NCBI RefSeq assembly: GCF_015680405.1
Contig: NZ_JADLJS010000033.1
Location: 1-60,652, forward strand
Direction: 5' to 3'
DNA: 60,652 bases
From: Pseudomonas pudica
GTDB taxonomy: Bacteria > Pseudomonadota > Gammaproteobacteria > Pseudomonadales > Pseudomonadaceae
Below, piece by piece: positions 23,699-31,923 of the stretch. How positions within the stretch are numbered: position 1 is the first letter of the stretch; each line of letters opens with the position of its first letter. The notes under the pieces were generated by a model that was not told the origin of the DNA, did no database searches, and worked only from the letters and a program-made list of their open reading frames with translations. Made by a program: the position numbers and the translations under genes.

Positions 23699-25651
23699 TC
23701 AGAGCGCCCAGGCAACCGTCAGGCCATCGTGAATCGCTTCTTCGGCGGTACGCGGCGCCAGGCAGTCGCCAATGCGGTGAACCTCCACCAGGCCGGCCAG
23801 CTCCGTGGCCAGGCGGTCTTCCGGTTGATGGCCCAGGCACAGTACCAGGGTATCGATGCCTTCGAAGATCATTGGTTCGCCGCTGGCGGTGTGCTGCAGG
23901 TACACCGTGTTGTCGTCGCTGCCATACAGGCGGGCATAAGGTGTGACGGGAATACCCAGGCGATGCAGCTCGCCGGCCAGCTGGTCGCGCACGTACAGCG
24001 GCAGGCTTTCGCCGCAATGGGTGCCATTGACGGCCAGCTGCACCTGGTGGCCTTCGCGTACCAGGCGTTCGGCGATGCCTGGGCCGATCCAGTCGCAGCG
24101 CCAGTCGATCACCAGCACCGAGCGCCCCGGTTTTGCTTCATTGCGCAGTATTTGCCAGGCATCCACCACCTGAAGCTCACCGGTACGCTCGAAGGTGGGC
24201 CAGTAGGGGGTGGCACCGGTGGCCGCTATCACCAGGTCGGGGCGTTCTCGTTCGACCAGTGCGCGGTCGACCCGGGTGTTGCGTACCACTTCCACGCCCG
24301 CCAGGGCCATTTCCCGCTGCAGATTGGTGCTGGCGCCACCGAACTCGCTGCGCCGTGGCAGCAACTGGGCCAGCAGCACCTGGCCACCGAGCTGCGGGCC
24401 AGCCTCGTACAGCGTGACCTGATGCCCGCGTGCAGCGGCCACTGCGGCGGCTTTCATGCCGGCGGGCCCGCCACCGGCCACGAGTATGCGCTTGGGGCGG
24501 GCGGCGGGGGTCAACTGCCCGTACTGCAACTCGCGGCCGGTTTCCGGCCGCTGGATGCAGGAAATGGGCAGGCCTCGGTGGAAATGGCCGATGCATGCCT
24601 GGTTGCAGGCGATACAGGCTCGTACGTCCTCGACCTGGCCATGCTCGGTCTTGTTCGGCATTTGTGGGTCGCAGATCAGCGCGCGGGTCATGCCGCAGAC
24701 ATCGGCCTGGCCACGGGCCAGGATCAGTTCGGCTTCCTGGGGCTGGTTGATACGCCCGGTGACGAACAGCGGGATGCCCAGGTGCTGCTTGAAGGTGCCG
24801 GCCTCCCGGGCCAGGTAGGCCGGTTGAATGGCCATGGGCGGCACGATATGCACGGCACCACCCAGCGATGCCGACGTGCCGGCAACGATGTGCAGGTAAT
24901 CGAGCTGGCCCTGCAAGGCAACCGCTGCAGCCAGCGATTCGTCCTCGCTCAACCCCTGGCTGTCGCGCTCGTCGGCACTGATGCGCAGGCCGATGATGAA
25001 CTGCTCGTCGGTGGCCGCGCGTACGGCGGCCAGCACTTCGCGCAGGAACCGCAGGCGCTGTTCGAGCTCACCGTTGTAGCCATCCGTGCGCTGGTTCACC
25101 CGGGGGTTGAGGAACTGCGCAGGCAGGTAGCCATGGCTGGCCACCACTTCAACGCCATCCAGCCCGGCCTGGTGCAGGCGGCGGGCAGCGCTGGCATAGC
25201 CCTGGACGATCTCGTCGATCATCGCCTGGTCCAGCGCACGCGGCATCACCCGGAAGCGTTCATTGGGCACAGCGGACGCCGAGTAGGCCACCGCCAGCAA
25301 GCCGTCCGCCGACTCCATGATCTCCCGCCCGGGGTGGAACAGTTGCGACAGTACCACCGTGCCATGTTCATGGCAGGCCTCGGCAAGCTGGCGGTAGCCG
25401 TCGATGCAGGCGTCGTCGGTGGCCATAAGCACATGGGAGGTATAGCGGGCGCTGTCATGCACCCCTGCCACTTGCAGCACGATCAGGCCGACGCCACCGG
25501 CGGCGCGGGCGCGCTGGTAGGCGATGAGCTTGTCGTTGACCAGGTTGTCGGTGGGCAGGCAGGTGTCGTGGCCGGTGGACATGATGCGGTTCTTCAGGCG
25601 TTTGCCGCGTATCTGCAAGGCTTCGAACAGGTGAGGGAAGGCGGTCTGCAT
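23699..25651 (-). CDS. NADH:flavin oxidoreductase with 4Fe-4S and FAD domains (TMADH/2,4-dienoyl-CoA reductase family)
   Basis: The 650-residue enzyme has an N-terminal old-yellow-enzyme TIM barrel (about 5-340) that binds FMN, a cysteine cluster CxxCxxxC-x11-C (CIACNQAC then C in LPISCIQRP) expected to hold one 4Fe-4S, then an FAD/NAD(P) module with VAGGGPAGMKAA. This architecture is that of trimethylamine dehydrogenase, dimethylglycine demethylase and 2,4-dienoyl-CoA reductase. The substrate cannot be read. It is divergent from an orphan binding protein and a class II aldolase gene, so a small catabolic unit is plausible. GGAG lies upstream of the ATG at 25651. Confidence 0.88.
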   Translation of the reverse strand: MQTAFPHLFEALQIRGKRLKNRIMSTGHDTCLPTDNLVNDKLIAYQRARAAGGVGLIVLQVAGVHDSARYTSHVLMATDDACIDGYRQLAEACHEHGTVVLSQLFHPGREIMESADGLLAVAYSASAVPNERFRVMPRALDQAMIDEIVQGYASAARRLHQAGLDGVEVVASHGYLPAQFLNPRVNQRTDGYNGELEQRLRFLREVLAAVRAATDEQFIIGLRISADERDSQGLSEDESLAAAVALQGQLDYLHIVAGTSASLGGAVHIVPPMAIQPAYLAREAGTFKQHLGIPLFVTGRINQPQEAELILARGQADVCGMTRALICDPQMPNKTEHGQVEDVRACIACNQACIGHFHRGLPISCIQRPETGRELQYGQLTPAARPKRILVAGGGPAGMKAAAVAAARGHQVTLYEAGPQLGGQVLLAQLLPRRSEFGGASTNLQREMALAGVEVVRNTRVDRALVERERPDLVIAATGATPYWPTFERTGELQVVDAWQILRNEAKPGRSVLVIDWRCDWIGPGIAERLVREGHQVQLAVNGTHCGESLPLYVRDQLAGELHRLGIPVTPYARLYGSDDNTVYLQHTASGEPMIFEGIDTLVLCLGHQPEDRLATELAGLVEVHRIGDCLAPRTAEEAIHDGLTVAWAL

Positions 25652-25827
25652 ACAGGCGGCTCCGGTGCGGTGTTGTTCTTGTTTTGTTATGAAAGTGTAG
25701 CGCCAGTAAAAAATCAACTTGTTTTTTTACTGGTCGGCGACTAGGTTTTTCTCACCCTCATGGCGAGGGCGTGACCTCACAACAACAAGAAAACGGGCCC
25801 CTCGGGCACCGGCAGGAGGCAACTACG

Positions 25828-26871
25828 ATGCAGGTATTCCCACGTGTAAGCAGCTTTTGCGCAGCGTTGCTGGCCATGGGCTTGGGCAGTGCCCAAGCGG
25901 CACCACAGATGGTCGTGGTCGGCTATGGTGGGGCCGGCCAGAAAGCCCAGGACGAGGCGATCTTCAAACCGTTCAGTGCCCAGGATGGCAGCAAGCTGAT
26001 CCAGAGTGAGTACAACGGCGAAATGGCACGGATCCAGGTCATGGCCGACACCGGCAATGTCGACTGGGACGTGGTGCAGATCGAAGGGCCTGACCTGGTG
26101 CGTGGCTGCGACGAGGGCATCTACGAGCAGTTGGACTGGCAGCGCATGGGCCATGCGGATGAACTGATTGCCGACGCCGCACAAGCCTGCGGCTCGGCCG
26201 CGCTGGTATGGAGCGTGGCCATTGCCTATGACCGCAGCAAACTGGCCCAGGCGCCTGCGTCGTGGGCTGACTTCTGGGACGTGAGCAAGTACCCGGGCAA
26301 GCGCGGCCTGCGCAAGCGTGCGGTGTACAACCTGGAGTTCGCCCTGATGGCCGACGGCGTCAAGGTCGAGGATGTGTACCAGGTGCTGGCTACTCCGGCC
26401 GGGGTCGAGCGTGCCTTTGCCAAACTCAGCGAACTCAAGCCGCATATCCAGTGGTGGGACGCCGGCGCCCAGCCTGCCCAGTGGCTGGCGGCGGGTGACG
26501 TGGTGATGACTTCGACCTACAGCGGGCGCATCGCTGTTGCGGCCCAGCAGGGCAGCCCGCTGGCGGTGGTCTGGCCTGGCAGCCTGTATGGCATGGATTA
26601 CTGGGCGATCATCAAGGGCTCGCGGCATGTCGACCAGGCCAAGCGGCTGATCGCCTACGCCAACCAGCCGGATACCCAGGTGCGTTATGTGCAGCAGATT
26701 CCCTACGGGCCTACCAACACCCAGGCGGCAGCTAAGCTCGACCCGGCGCTGGCCAGTTGGGTACCGACTTCGCCGCAGAACCTGCAGGGGGCGTTGGCGA
26801 TGAATGTGGAATTCTGGGTGGACCATGGCGAAGAGCTGGAACAGCGCTTCAATGCGTGGGCCAGCAAATAG
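25828..26871 (+). CDS. Extracellular solute-binding protein (PotD/spermidine-putrescine type)
   Basis: This is a 347-residue periplasmic binding protein with a signal peptide (about 1-25, ending AQA). The family features are VVVGYGGAGQKAQDEAIFKPF after the signal and YGMDYWAIIKGSRH with the C-terminal NTQAA region. AGGAGG precedes the ATG at 25828; an in-frame upstream ATG at 25771 gives no signal peptide at the N-terminus. No ABC permease or ATPase is encoded nearby, so it must use remote membrane components or act as a sensor. The aldolase gene follows after 20 bases. Confidence 0.85.
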   Translation: MQVFPRVSSFCAALLAMGLGSAQAAPQMVVVGYGGAGQKAQDEAIFKPFSAQDGSKLIQSEYNGEMARIQVMADTGNVDWDVVQIEGPDLVRGCDEGIYEQLDWQRMGHADELIADAAQACGSAALVWSVAIAYDRSKLAQAPASWADFWDVSKYPGKRGLRKRAVYNLEFALMADGVKVEDVYQVLATPAGVERAFAKLSELKPHIQWWDAGAQPAQWLAAGDVVMTSTYSGRIAVAAQQGSPLAVVWPGSLYGMDYWAIIKGSRHVDQAKRLIAYANQPDTQVRYVQQIPYGPTNTQAAAKLDPALASWVPTSPQNLQGALAMNVEFWVDHGEELEQRFNAWASK

Positions 26872-26891
26872 CGTTCTGCAAAGGAATAACG

Positions 26892-27650
26892 ATGATGATC
26901 GCAACGGAACAAAGCCTGCGCCACGAGCTGGCCGCCTGCTATCGGCTGATCGCCCATTTCCGCATGAGCGACCTGATCTTCACCCATATTTCCCTGCGCC
27001 TGCCGGGGCCGGAGCACCACTTCCTGATCAACCCGTACGGCCTGCTCTTCGATGAGGTCACGGCCTCCAGCCTGGTGAAGATCGACCTGCAAGGCCGGCC
27101 GATCGAACCGACGCCGCACCCGGTCAACCCGGCCGGTTTCGTCATCCACAGCGCCATCCATGCTGCCCGCGAAGATGCCCGTTGCGTGCTGCATACCCAC
27201 ACCCGGGCAGGTTGTGCGGTGGCGGCGCTGGAATGCGGGCTGCTGCCGCTCAACCAGATGTCCATGGAGTTTTACGGCAAGGTGGCGTACCACGCCTATG
27301 AAGGGATTGCGCTGGACATGGATGAGCAGCGGCGGCTGGTAGCCGACCTTGGCGACAAGCCGGTGATGATCCTGCGTAATCATGGCCTGCTGACCACCGG
27401 GCGCAGCGTGGCCGAAGCATTCCTGCGCATGTACTACCTGGAGAAGGCCTGCGAGATCCAGTTGGCGGCACAGAGTGCCGGGCAGGTGATTCTGCCGTCG
27501 CCTCAAGTGTGCGCGCATACCGAGCGGCAGTTCAATGAACCTGGGCGGGGGTTGAAGCAGGGCGAGCTGGCGGATCCGGATGCATTGCAGCTGGCGTGGG
27601 CGGCACTGCTGCGGATGCTGGAAAGGGTGGCGCCTGGTTATCGGAACTGA
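26892..27650 (+). CDS. Class II aldolase/adducin family protein
   Basis: The 252-residue protein is of the class II aldolase/adducin family, zinc enzymes such as fuculose-phosphate aldolase and decarboxylases. The metal motif is intact: HTHT (about residues 100-103) and a later His in LRNHGLL (about 163). Two consecutive ATGs at 26892 and 26895 follow AAGGAA. It is presumably co-transcribed with the binding protein. The substrate is unknown. Confidence 0.87.
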   Translation: MMIATEQSLRHELAACYRLIAHFRMSDLIFTHISLRLPGPEHHFLINPYGLLFDEVTASSLVKIDLQGRPIEPTPHPVNPAGFVIHSAIHAAREDARCVLHTHTRAGCAVAALECGLLPLNQMSMEFYGKVAYHAYEGIALDMDEQRRLVADLGDKPVMILRNHGLLTTGRSVAEAFLRMYYLEKACEIQLAAQSAGQVILPSPQVCAHTERQFNEPGRGLKQGELADPDALQLAWAALLRMLERVAPGYRN

Positions 27651-27795
27651 CGCGTTCCTGCAACGTCGTGTCGACCTTGCCACGATAACAGTCACTGTTG
27701 CGCAGCTCTTGACCGCAACTGTGCTGGTCCCTGCCAAAGGAATAGCCTTATGCTGTAACGAAATATGTCTAGAAAGCCTGAAGAAGGATGTCGCA

Positions 27796-28680
27796 ATGCC
27801 GCTCAAGGACCTGCTCATCGCCCTGGTGGTGATTGTCGCCTGGGGAGTCAACTTCGTGGTCATCAAGGTTGGCCTCGATGGCTTGCCGCCGATGTTGCTG
27901 GGGGCATTGCGCTTCTTGTTGGTGGCGTTCCCTGCGATTCTGCTGGTGAAGCGGCCCAAGCTGCCGTGGCGCTGGCTGATCGCCTACGGCGCAACCATTT
28001 CGTTGGGCCAGTTCGCGTTCCTGTTCCAGGCCATGTACAGCGGCATGCCGCCAGGGCTGGCCTCGCTGATCCTGCAGTCGCAGGCGTTCTTCACCCTCGG
28101 CTTTGCCGCGCTGTTCCTCGGCGAGCGGCTGCGCCTGGCCAGCGTGCTGGGGTTGCTGGTGGCTGCCAGCGGCCTGGCGCTTATCGGCAGCGAAGACGGC
28201 GGCCATGTACCAGTGCTGGCGCTGGTGCTGACCCTGTGTGCCGGCGCCATGTGGGGCATGGGCAACATCATTACCCGGCGCTTTGGCTCGGTTGACCTGG
28301 TGGCGCTGGTGATCTGGGGCGGGTTGATTCCGCCACTGCCGTTTCTGGCGCTGTCCTGGTGGCTGGAGGGGCCGGAGCGTATTGGCCATGCCCTTGCCAA
28401 TATCGGCTGGAGTTCGGTATTGGCCCTGGCTTACCTGGCGTTTGTCGCCACCATGCTCGGCTACAGCCTGTGGAGCAAGCTGCTCTCGCGCCACCCGGCC
28501 GGCAAGGTGGCGCCGTTCTCGCTGCTGGTGCCTGTGATTGGCCTGAGTTCGTCGGCGTTGTTGCTGGGTGAGTGTTTGACTGCGACCCAGGGGTGGGGCG
28601 CATTGCTGGTGATGGCAGGGTTGTTGGTGAACGTGTTCGGTGCCCGCATTGGCCAACGGCTACGCGCGGTCAGCGCGTAG
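27796..28680 (+). CDS. EamA/RhaT-family (DMT) transporter
   Basis: This is a 294-residue inner-membrane protein with ten hydrophobic segments in two EamA repeats. The first starts WGVNFVVIKVGLDGLPPMLLGALRF and the second contains GAMWGMGNIITRRF. Relatives such as YdeD export cysteine pathway metabolites or amino acids. AAGAAGG precedes the ATG at 27796. It stands 145 bases behind the aldolase gene, so it may have its own promoter. Substrate unassigned. Confidence 0.88.
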   Translation: MPLKDLLIALVVIVAWGVNFVVIKVGLDGLPPMLLGALRFLLVAFPAILLVKRPKLPWRWLIAYGATISLGQFAFLFQAMYSGMPPGLASLILQSQAFFTLGFAALFLGERLRLASVLGLLVAASGLALIGSEDGGHVPVLALVLTLCAGAMWGMGNIITRRFGSVDLVALVIWGGLIPPLPFLALSWWLEGPERIGHALANIGWSSVLALAYLAFVATMLGYSLWSKLLSRHPAGKVAPFSLLVPVIGLSSSALLLGECLTATQGWGALLVMAGLLVNVFGARIGQRLRAVSA

Positions 28681-28720
28681 TTGATCCTTCAGCCACTGCC
28701 CGACTGAAAATCGCAAGCCC

Positions 28721-28805
28721 TGTGGGAGCGGGCGTGCCCGCGAACACGGGCGAAGCCCGTGCCAACCACCGCGGTGCCTGCTTCGCGGGCACGCCCGCTC
28801 CCACA
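28721..28805. repeat. REP pair between the EamA transporter and YbjQ-like genes
   Basis: An inverted REP pair with arms TGTGGGAGCGGGCGTGCCCG and its complement encloses a GCACGGGC..GCCCGTGC-type hairpin. Confidence 0.8.
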
Positions 28806-28881
28806 ATTGACTGTATATCTGCGAGTGGAATTGCCCTCTGTTAGAATCGGCCTCTTTTGCCAGGCCAATGGAGTGCACCCC

Positions 28882-29202
28882 ATGATCATTTCCACCACCA
28901 GCCAACTCGAAGGCCGCCCGATTGCCGAATACCTGGGCGTGGTCAGTTCCGAATCGGTGCAGGGCATCAACTTCGTGCGCGATTTCTTTGCACGTTTTCG
29001 CGACTTCTTCGGCGGCCGTTCGCAAACGCTGGAAAGCGCACTGCGCGAAGCCCGGGAACAAGCCACCGAGGAATTGAAGGCGCGGGCACGCCAGTTGCAA
29101 GCCGATGCGGTAGTGGGGGTGGATTTCGAGATCAGCATGCCGTCGGTACAGGGTGGCATGGTCGTGGTATTTGCTACCGGTACAGCGGTGCGCCTGAAGT
29201 AG
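28882..29202 (+). CDS. YbjQ/UPF0145 family protein
   Basis: The 106-residue product is of the YbjQ (UPF0145) family, small cytoplasmic proteins that assemble into pentamers and are often annotated as heavy-metal-binding domain proteins on weak evidence. Family signature blocks are IAEYLGVVSSESVQG, RDFFGGRSQTLESALREARE and ADAVVGVDFE. GGAG lies 8 bases before the ATG. The in-frame extension upstream runs through the REP and is not coding. Confidence 0.88.
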   Translation: MIISTTSQLEGRPIAEYLGVVSSESVQGINFVRDFFARFRDFFGGRSQTLESALREAREQATEELKARARQLQADAVVGVDFEISMPSVQGGMVVVFATGTAVRLK

Positions 29203-29340
29203 AGCGTCTGCCGCTGGTCGGGTCCAGGGCTTCGGTCCGGGCGGTCCGCAAATGACCAGCTAGTCTCACTTTCACAGGTCGCGTTTGGTTGAGCAACCGT
29301 TCTGGTTGCCGGCGCGTCCGCCACTGGAGGGAGACAGGGC

Positions 29341-29529
29341 ATGAGCGAATCCTTTTTCGAAGACCTGAACGACGCGTTCCCGATCAACAGCCAGGTGCGT
29401 TGCGGCCAGGCGGCATTCCGCCTGGGCTTCGCCCACATGACGCTGGATGATTCCGAACAGCTCCAGCCTGCACACCTGCAGCGCAGCAAAAAAGGCCGCT
29501 TCATGCCGCGGGTTCCGCTGAAGAAGTGA
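29341..29529 (+). CDS. Small hypothetical protein (62 aa)
   Basis: I do not recognise this protein. It is a 62-residue soluble, slightly basic product with no signal peptide or membrane segment: an acidic N-terminus (ESFFEDLND), one cysteine and a basic tail ending PRVPLKK. A strong GGAGGGAG site stands before the ATG and a textbook terminator follows 17 bases after the stop, so it is very likely a real monocistronic gene. Confidence 0.7.
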   Translation: MSESFFEDLNDAFPINSQVRCGQAAFRLGFAHMTLDDSEQLQPAHLQRSKKGRFMPRVPLKK

Positions 29530-29545
29530 TCCCGCTCCAGGACAA

Positions 29546-29569
29546 CCCCGCCGAATGGCGGGGTTTTTA
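29546..29569 (+). terminator. Intrinsic terminator behind the 62-aa gene
   Basis: The stem CCCCGCC / GGCGGGG with loop GAAT is followed directly by TTTTT. Confidence 0.92.
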
Positions 29570-29669
29570 TTGCCATTTCTTGATCCGCCTCATGGCATTG
29601 CCGGGTAGCGCTCGCAGGATGGCCAAGGCTGTGGTTTTCTTGCGCGGCATTCCAGCAACGGAGGATTGA

Positions 29670-29981
29670 ATGCTCATGCGAGTCAGGGAAGAGACCTATT
29701 GGCAATGGGCTGACGCCCAGCTGCACAGCCGGTGCCACGACGAAGCGCTCAGTGACGGCACCACGCTGGACGTGCAGGTGCGCTTGTCGCGCCTGGGGGC
29801 GACTCAGTTGTTCCTGGGGCTGTATGCCGGGGATGGGCGAGCATTGCTGGAGGAGTATTACCCCGCACGGCCAGGCGAGACCATGACCCGCGCCCTGGTA
29901 TGGGGTGTCGACCGCGCCCGGGCGATGGCAACCGGCGCCTTGCCGCTGCCAGAGCCGCGCAGCCAGCGGCGCCAGGCATGA
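29670..29981 (+). CDS. Hypothetical protein (103 aa)
   Basis: I do not recognise a family. The 103-residue protein is soluble. Its first two thirds are of mixed polarity with aromatic residues (YWQWADAQLHSRCHDEAL, LFLGLYAGDGRALLEEYYP) and its end is Arg/Gln-rich. GGAGG stands 6 bases upstream of the ATG, supporting expression. Its stop abuts the terminator of the convergent gene. Confidence 0.65.
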   Translation: MLMRVREETYWQWADAQLHSRCHDEALSDGTTLDVQVRLSRLGATQLFLGLYAGDGRALLEEYYPARPGETMTRALVWGVDRARAMATGALPLPEPRSQRRQA

Positions 29982-30008
29982 AAAAGCCCGGCCTATGCGG
30001 GCCGGGCT
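29981..30008 (-). terminator. Intrinsic terminator for the minus-strand gene at 30028-30360
   Basis: On the minus strand the stem AGCCCGGCC / GGCCGGGCT (loop CGCATA region) is followed by TTTTT. On the plus strand there is no T-run, so it mainly serves the minus-strand gene. Confidence 0.85.
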
Positions 30009-30027
30009 CAGGTAAAGGTGGGCCCCC

Positions 30028-30360
30028 TCAATTGAGCGGTTCGATCACCTTGACTGCCTGCTGCTCACGGGCAGCGGGCCATTCTTGTTGCAGGGTCTGC
30101 AGGACGCGGCCAACGAACTCGGTGTCGGCGGCGGCCTTCTTGCCGACGTAGCCCTGGCCACGGCGGTAGACCTTGAAGCGGGCACGCATGCTGGGCAGGT
30201 GCTCTTCGAATTCATCTTCGACGGTGTTCGGTGGCAGGCGATCGAGGCGCACTTCACCGGTCTGGCTGACCCACAGCAGATGGTCGTCAAGGCTGTCCTT
30301 GCGTACGGCGAACAGCTGGGCCAATTGGTCGATAGTCGGATTGTTGTTCAAGTTCATCAT
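30028..30360 (-). CDS. Hypothetical protein (about 110 aa)
   Basis: This is a soluble 110-residue protein without recognisable family, signal peptide or membrane segment. The middle is acidic (PPNTVEDEFEEHLPS) followed by a basic, aromatic stretch (ARFKVYRRGQGYVGKK). Two adjacent ATGs at 30360 and 30357 follow GGGGGC. A good terminator ends the gene. I infer a real but uncharacterised gene. Confidence 0.65.
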   Translation of the reverse strand: MMNLNNNPTIDQLAQLFAVRKDSLDDHLLWVSQTGEVRLDRLPPNTVEDEFEEHLPSMRARFKVYRRGQGYVGKKAAADTEFVGRVLQTLQQEWPAAREQQAVKVIEPLN

Positions 30361-30661
30361 AAAGCCCCCATTACCCATTCGTAGGTGATTTTTCACAGTT
30401 GGCGCTACCACGGTGTAGCGCACTACCAAGGCTGCTACAGCAGCATCGCAACAGGGGCTTTCTCACGCTGCCTTTTGGACAGTTTCCCTCTCCACGGACG
30501 GCCTGCGTTACCGCGCAGGCCGTCTGGAACACCCTTGCCACCGCTCCCGATCGGGGAGACGGCTTCATCATGCCCAAGGGCGATGAACGGCGTCAACCAT
30601 TTTGTAGTGAATATTTTTATTCACTACATCGTGTCGTTTTGTTCGACAATCGCTGCCCGTA
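30361..30661. other. Intergenic region with several palindromes
   Basis: About 300 bases hold no convincing gene. They contain a GCGCTAC / GTAGCGC inverted repeat at about 30403-30422, an 11-bp-stem hairpin at 30497-30524 (GACGGCCTGCG / CGCAGGCCGTC), and the AT-rich palindrome described separately at 30603-30628. None is followed by a T-run. Confidence 0.7.
30603..30628. promoter_or_regulatory. Perfect AT-rich palindrome, operator-like
   Basis: The arms TGTAGTGAATA and TATTCACTACA are exact reverse complements separated by TTTT, 34 bases downstream of the beta-lactamase stop. The surrounding bases are also AT-rich against a GC-rich background. It has the look of a regulator-binding site but I cannot name the regulator. 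Confidence 0.6.
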
Positions 30662-31804
30662 CTACAGCCCGGACAGAATGTCGAAGGCCGCGCGCACCCG
30701 GGCTTCGTTCGGGTAATTTCGATTGGCCAGCAACACTACGGCCAGCTGTTCGGCGGGCACGAACGCAGCGTAGGCGCCGAAACCATTGGTCGAGCCGGTC
30801 TTGTTGTACCAGGCTGCCGGCAGCGGCGGCAGCGCTGGTTGCAAACGCGTGGTTGCCTGCGGTTCACGGACAAGCTGCGGGCCATTGCCGTCTACCAGGG
30901 TGGCCAACGTAACCGGATAGGGATAGCGCTCCCAGCCCAGGCCCTGGGTCATGGTGCCGACCTGGAAGTAGCCCCGCTGGGTAATGGCAGTGGCTTGCGC
31001 CAGCGCCGGTGGCAACCCCACCGGCTGCATGTGCAGGCGCACATAGCGCAGCAGGTCGCTGGCGCTGGTCTTTATGCCGTAGGCTTCGTCGGCGTAAGGG
31101 CCGGGGCCGACCCGCACTGGCTTGTCGGCACTGTCGTAGCCTTGGGCATACAGCCCCTGGGCGCTGGCCGGGACCTGCAGATAAGTGTTTTCCAGGCCCA
31201 TCTGTTTCAGCAGCTCTTCGCTCATCAATGTGGAAAACGGCTGATGCTGCGCGCGGGCGGCCAAGTCACCGAACAGGCCCAGGCTGGGGTTCGAGTAGCA
31301 GCGCTGGGTGCCAGGTTTGGCGCGGGGTTGCCAGTGACGGAAGAAATCGACCACCTGCTGCGGCGTCTGCACCGCATCCGGGAACTGCAATGGCAGGCAG
31401 TCGGCACTGTAGGCGCCCAGCTCCAGCACGCTTGCGTCGCCGATGGGGGTACCGGCAAGGGCCGGGTGATAGTGCTTGGCCGGGGCATCAAGGTTCAGCT
31501 TGTCTTCAGCACTGGCCAGTGCGGCCAACGTGGCGGTGTAGGTCTTGCTCAGCGAACCGATCTCGAACAGCGTGTCGCGGCTGACCGGCACATTGTCGGC
31601 CTTGCTGGCCACGCCATAGCTGAAGTAGTGCGCATGGTCGCGAGCATAGATGGCCACGGCCATGCCGGTGATGCCTTGCTCCTGCATCAGCGGGCGGATG
31701 ATCTGGTCGACCTTGGCCTGCAACTGGTCGTCGGCCTGGGCGGCACTGTGGCCCAGGGTGAGAGTGATGGCGGCTGCAAGTGCAGCCAGGCGGGAGAGGG
31801 GCAT
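30662..31804 (-). CDS. ampC: Class C beta-lactamase (AmpC family)
   Basis: This is a 380-residue periplasmic serine hydrolase with a signal peptide (about 1-24). All three class C motifs are present: Ser84-x-x-Lys87 (SLSK), Tyr170-Ser-Asn172 (YSN) and Lys335-Thr-Gly337 (KTG), so a cephalosporinase activity is expected. The ATG at 31804 is preceded by AGGAC; the upstream in-frame ATG at 31843 would push the signal peptide inward. No ampR is adjacent, unlike the inducible ampR-ampC pair of P. aeruginosa. Confidence 0.93.
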   Translation of the reverse strand: MPLSRLAALAAAITLTLGHSAAQADDQLQAKVDQIIRPLMQEQGITGMAVAIYARDHAHYFSYGVASKADNVPVSRDTLFEIGSLSKTYTATLAALASAEDKLNLDAPAKHYHPALAGTPIGDASVLELGAYSADCLPLQFPDAVQTPQQVVDFFRHWQPRAKPGTQRCYSNPSLGLFGDLAARAQHQPFSTLMSEELLKQMGLENTYLQVPASAQGLYAQGYDSADKPVRVGPGPYADEAYGIKTSASDLLRYVRLHMQPVGLPPALAQATAITQRGYFQVGTMTQGLGWERYPYPVTLATLVDGNGPQLVREPQATTRLQPALPPLPAAWYNKTGSTNGFGAYAAFVPAEQLAVVLLANRNYPNEARVRAAFDILSGL

Positions 31805-31923
31805 GAGCGGGTCCTGTGCTGGAGCGTGTCCGTTGAGCGACACCGGTGGGGGTTCCGGCGTTAGCGGCGAAAAACCGAAGACCTTATCGTCTGCCCTTGC
31901 ACAATGACAAGACGGAAACTGTG

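Noticed and set aside
23729..25744. A 671-codon open frame antisense to the Fe-S/FAD oxidoreductase gene
   Set aside because: It is a shadow of a clearly coding sense frame.
30603..30628. Terminator for ampC
   Set aside because: The stem is AT-rich and is not followed by a T-run on the minus strand.
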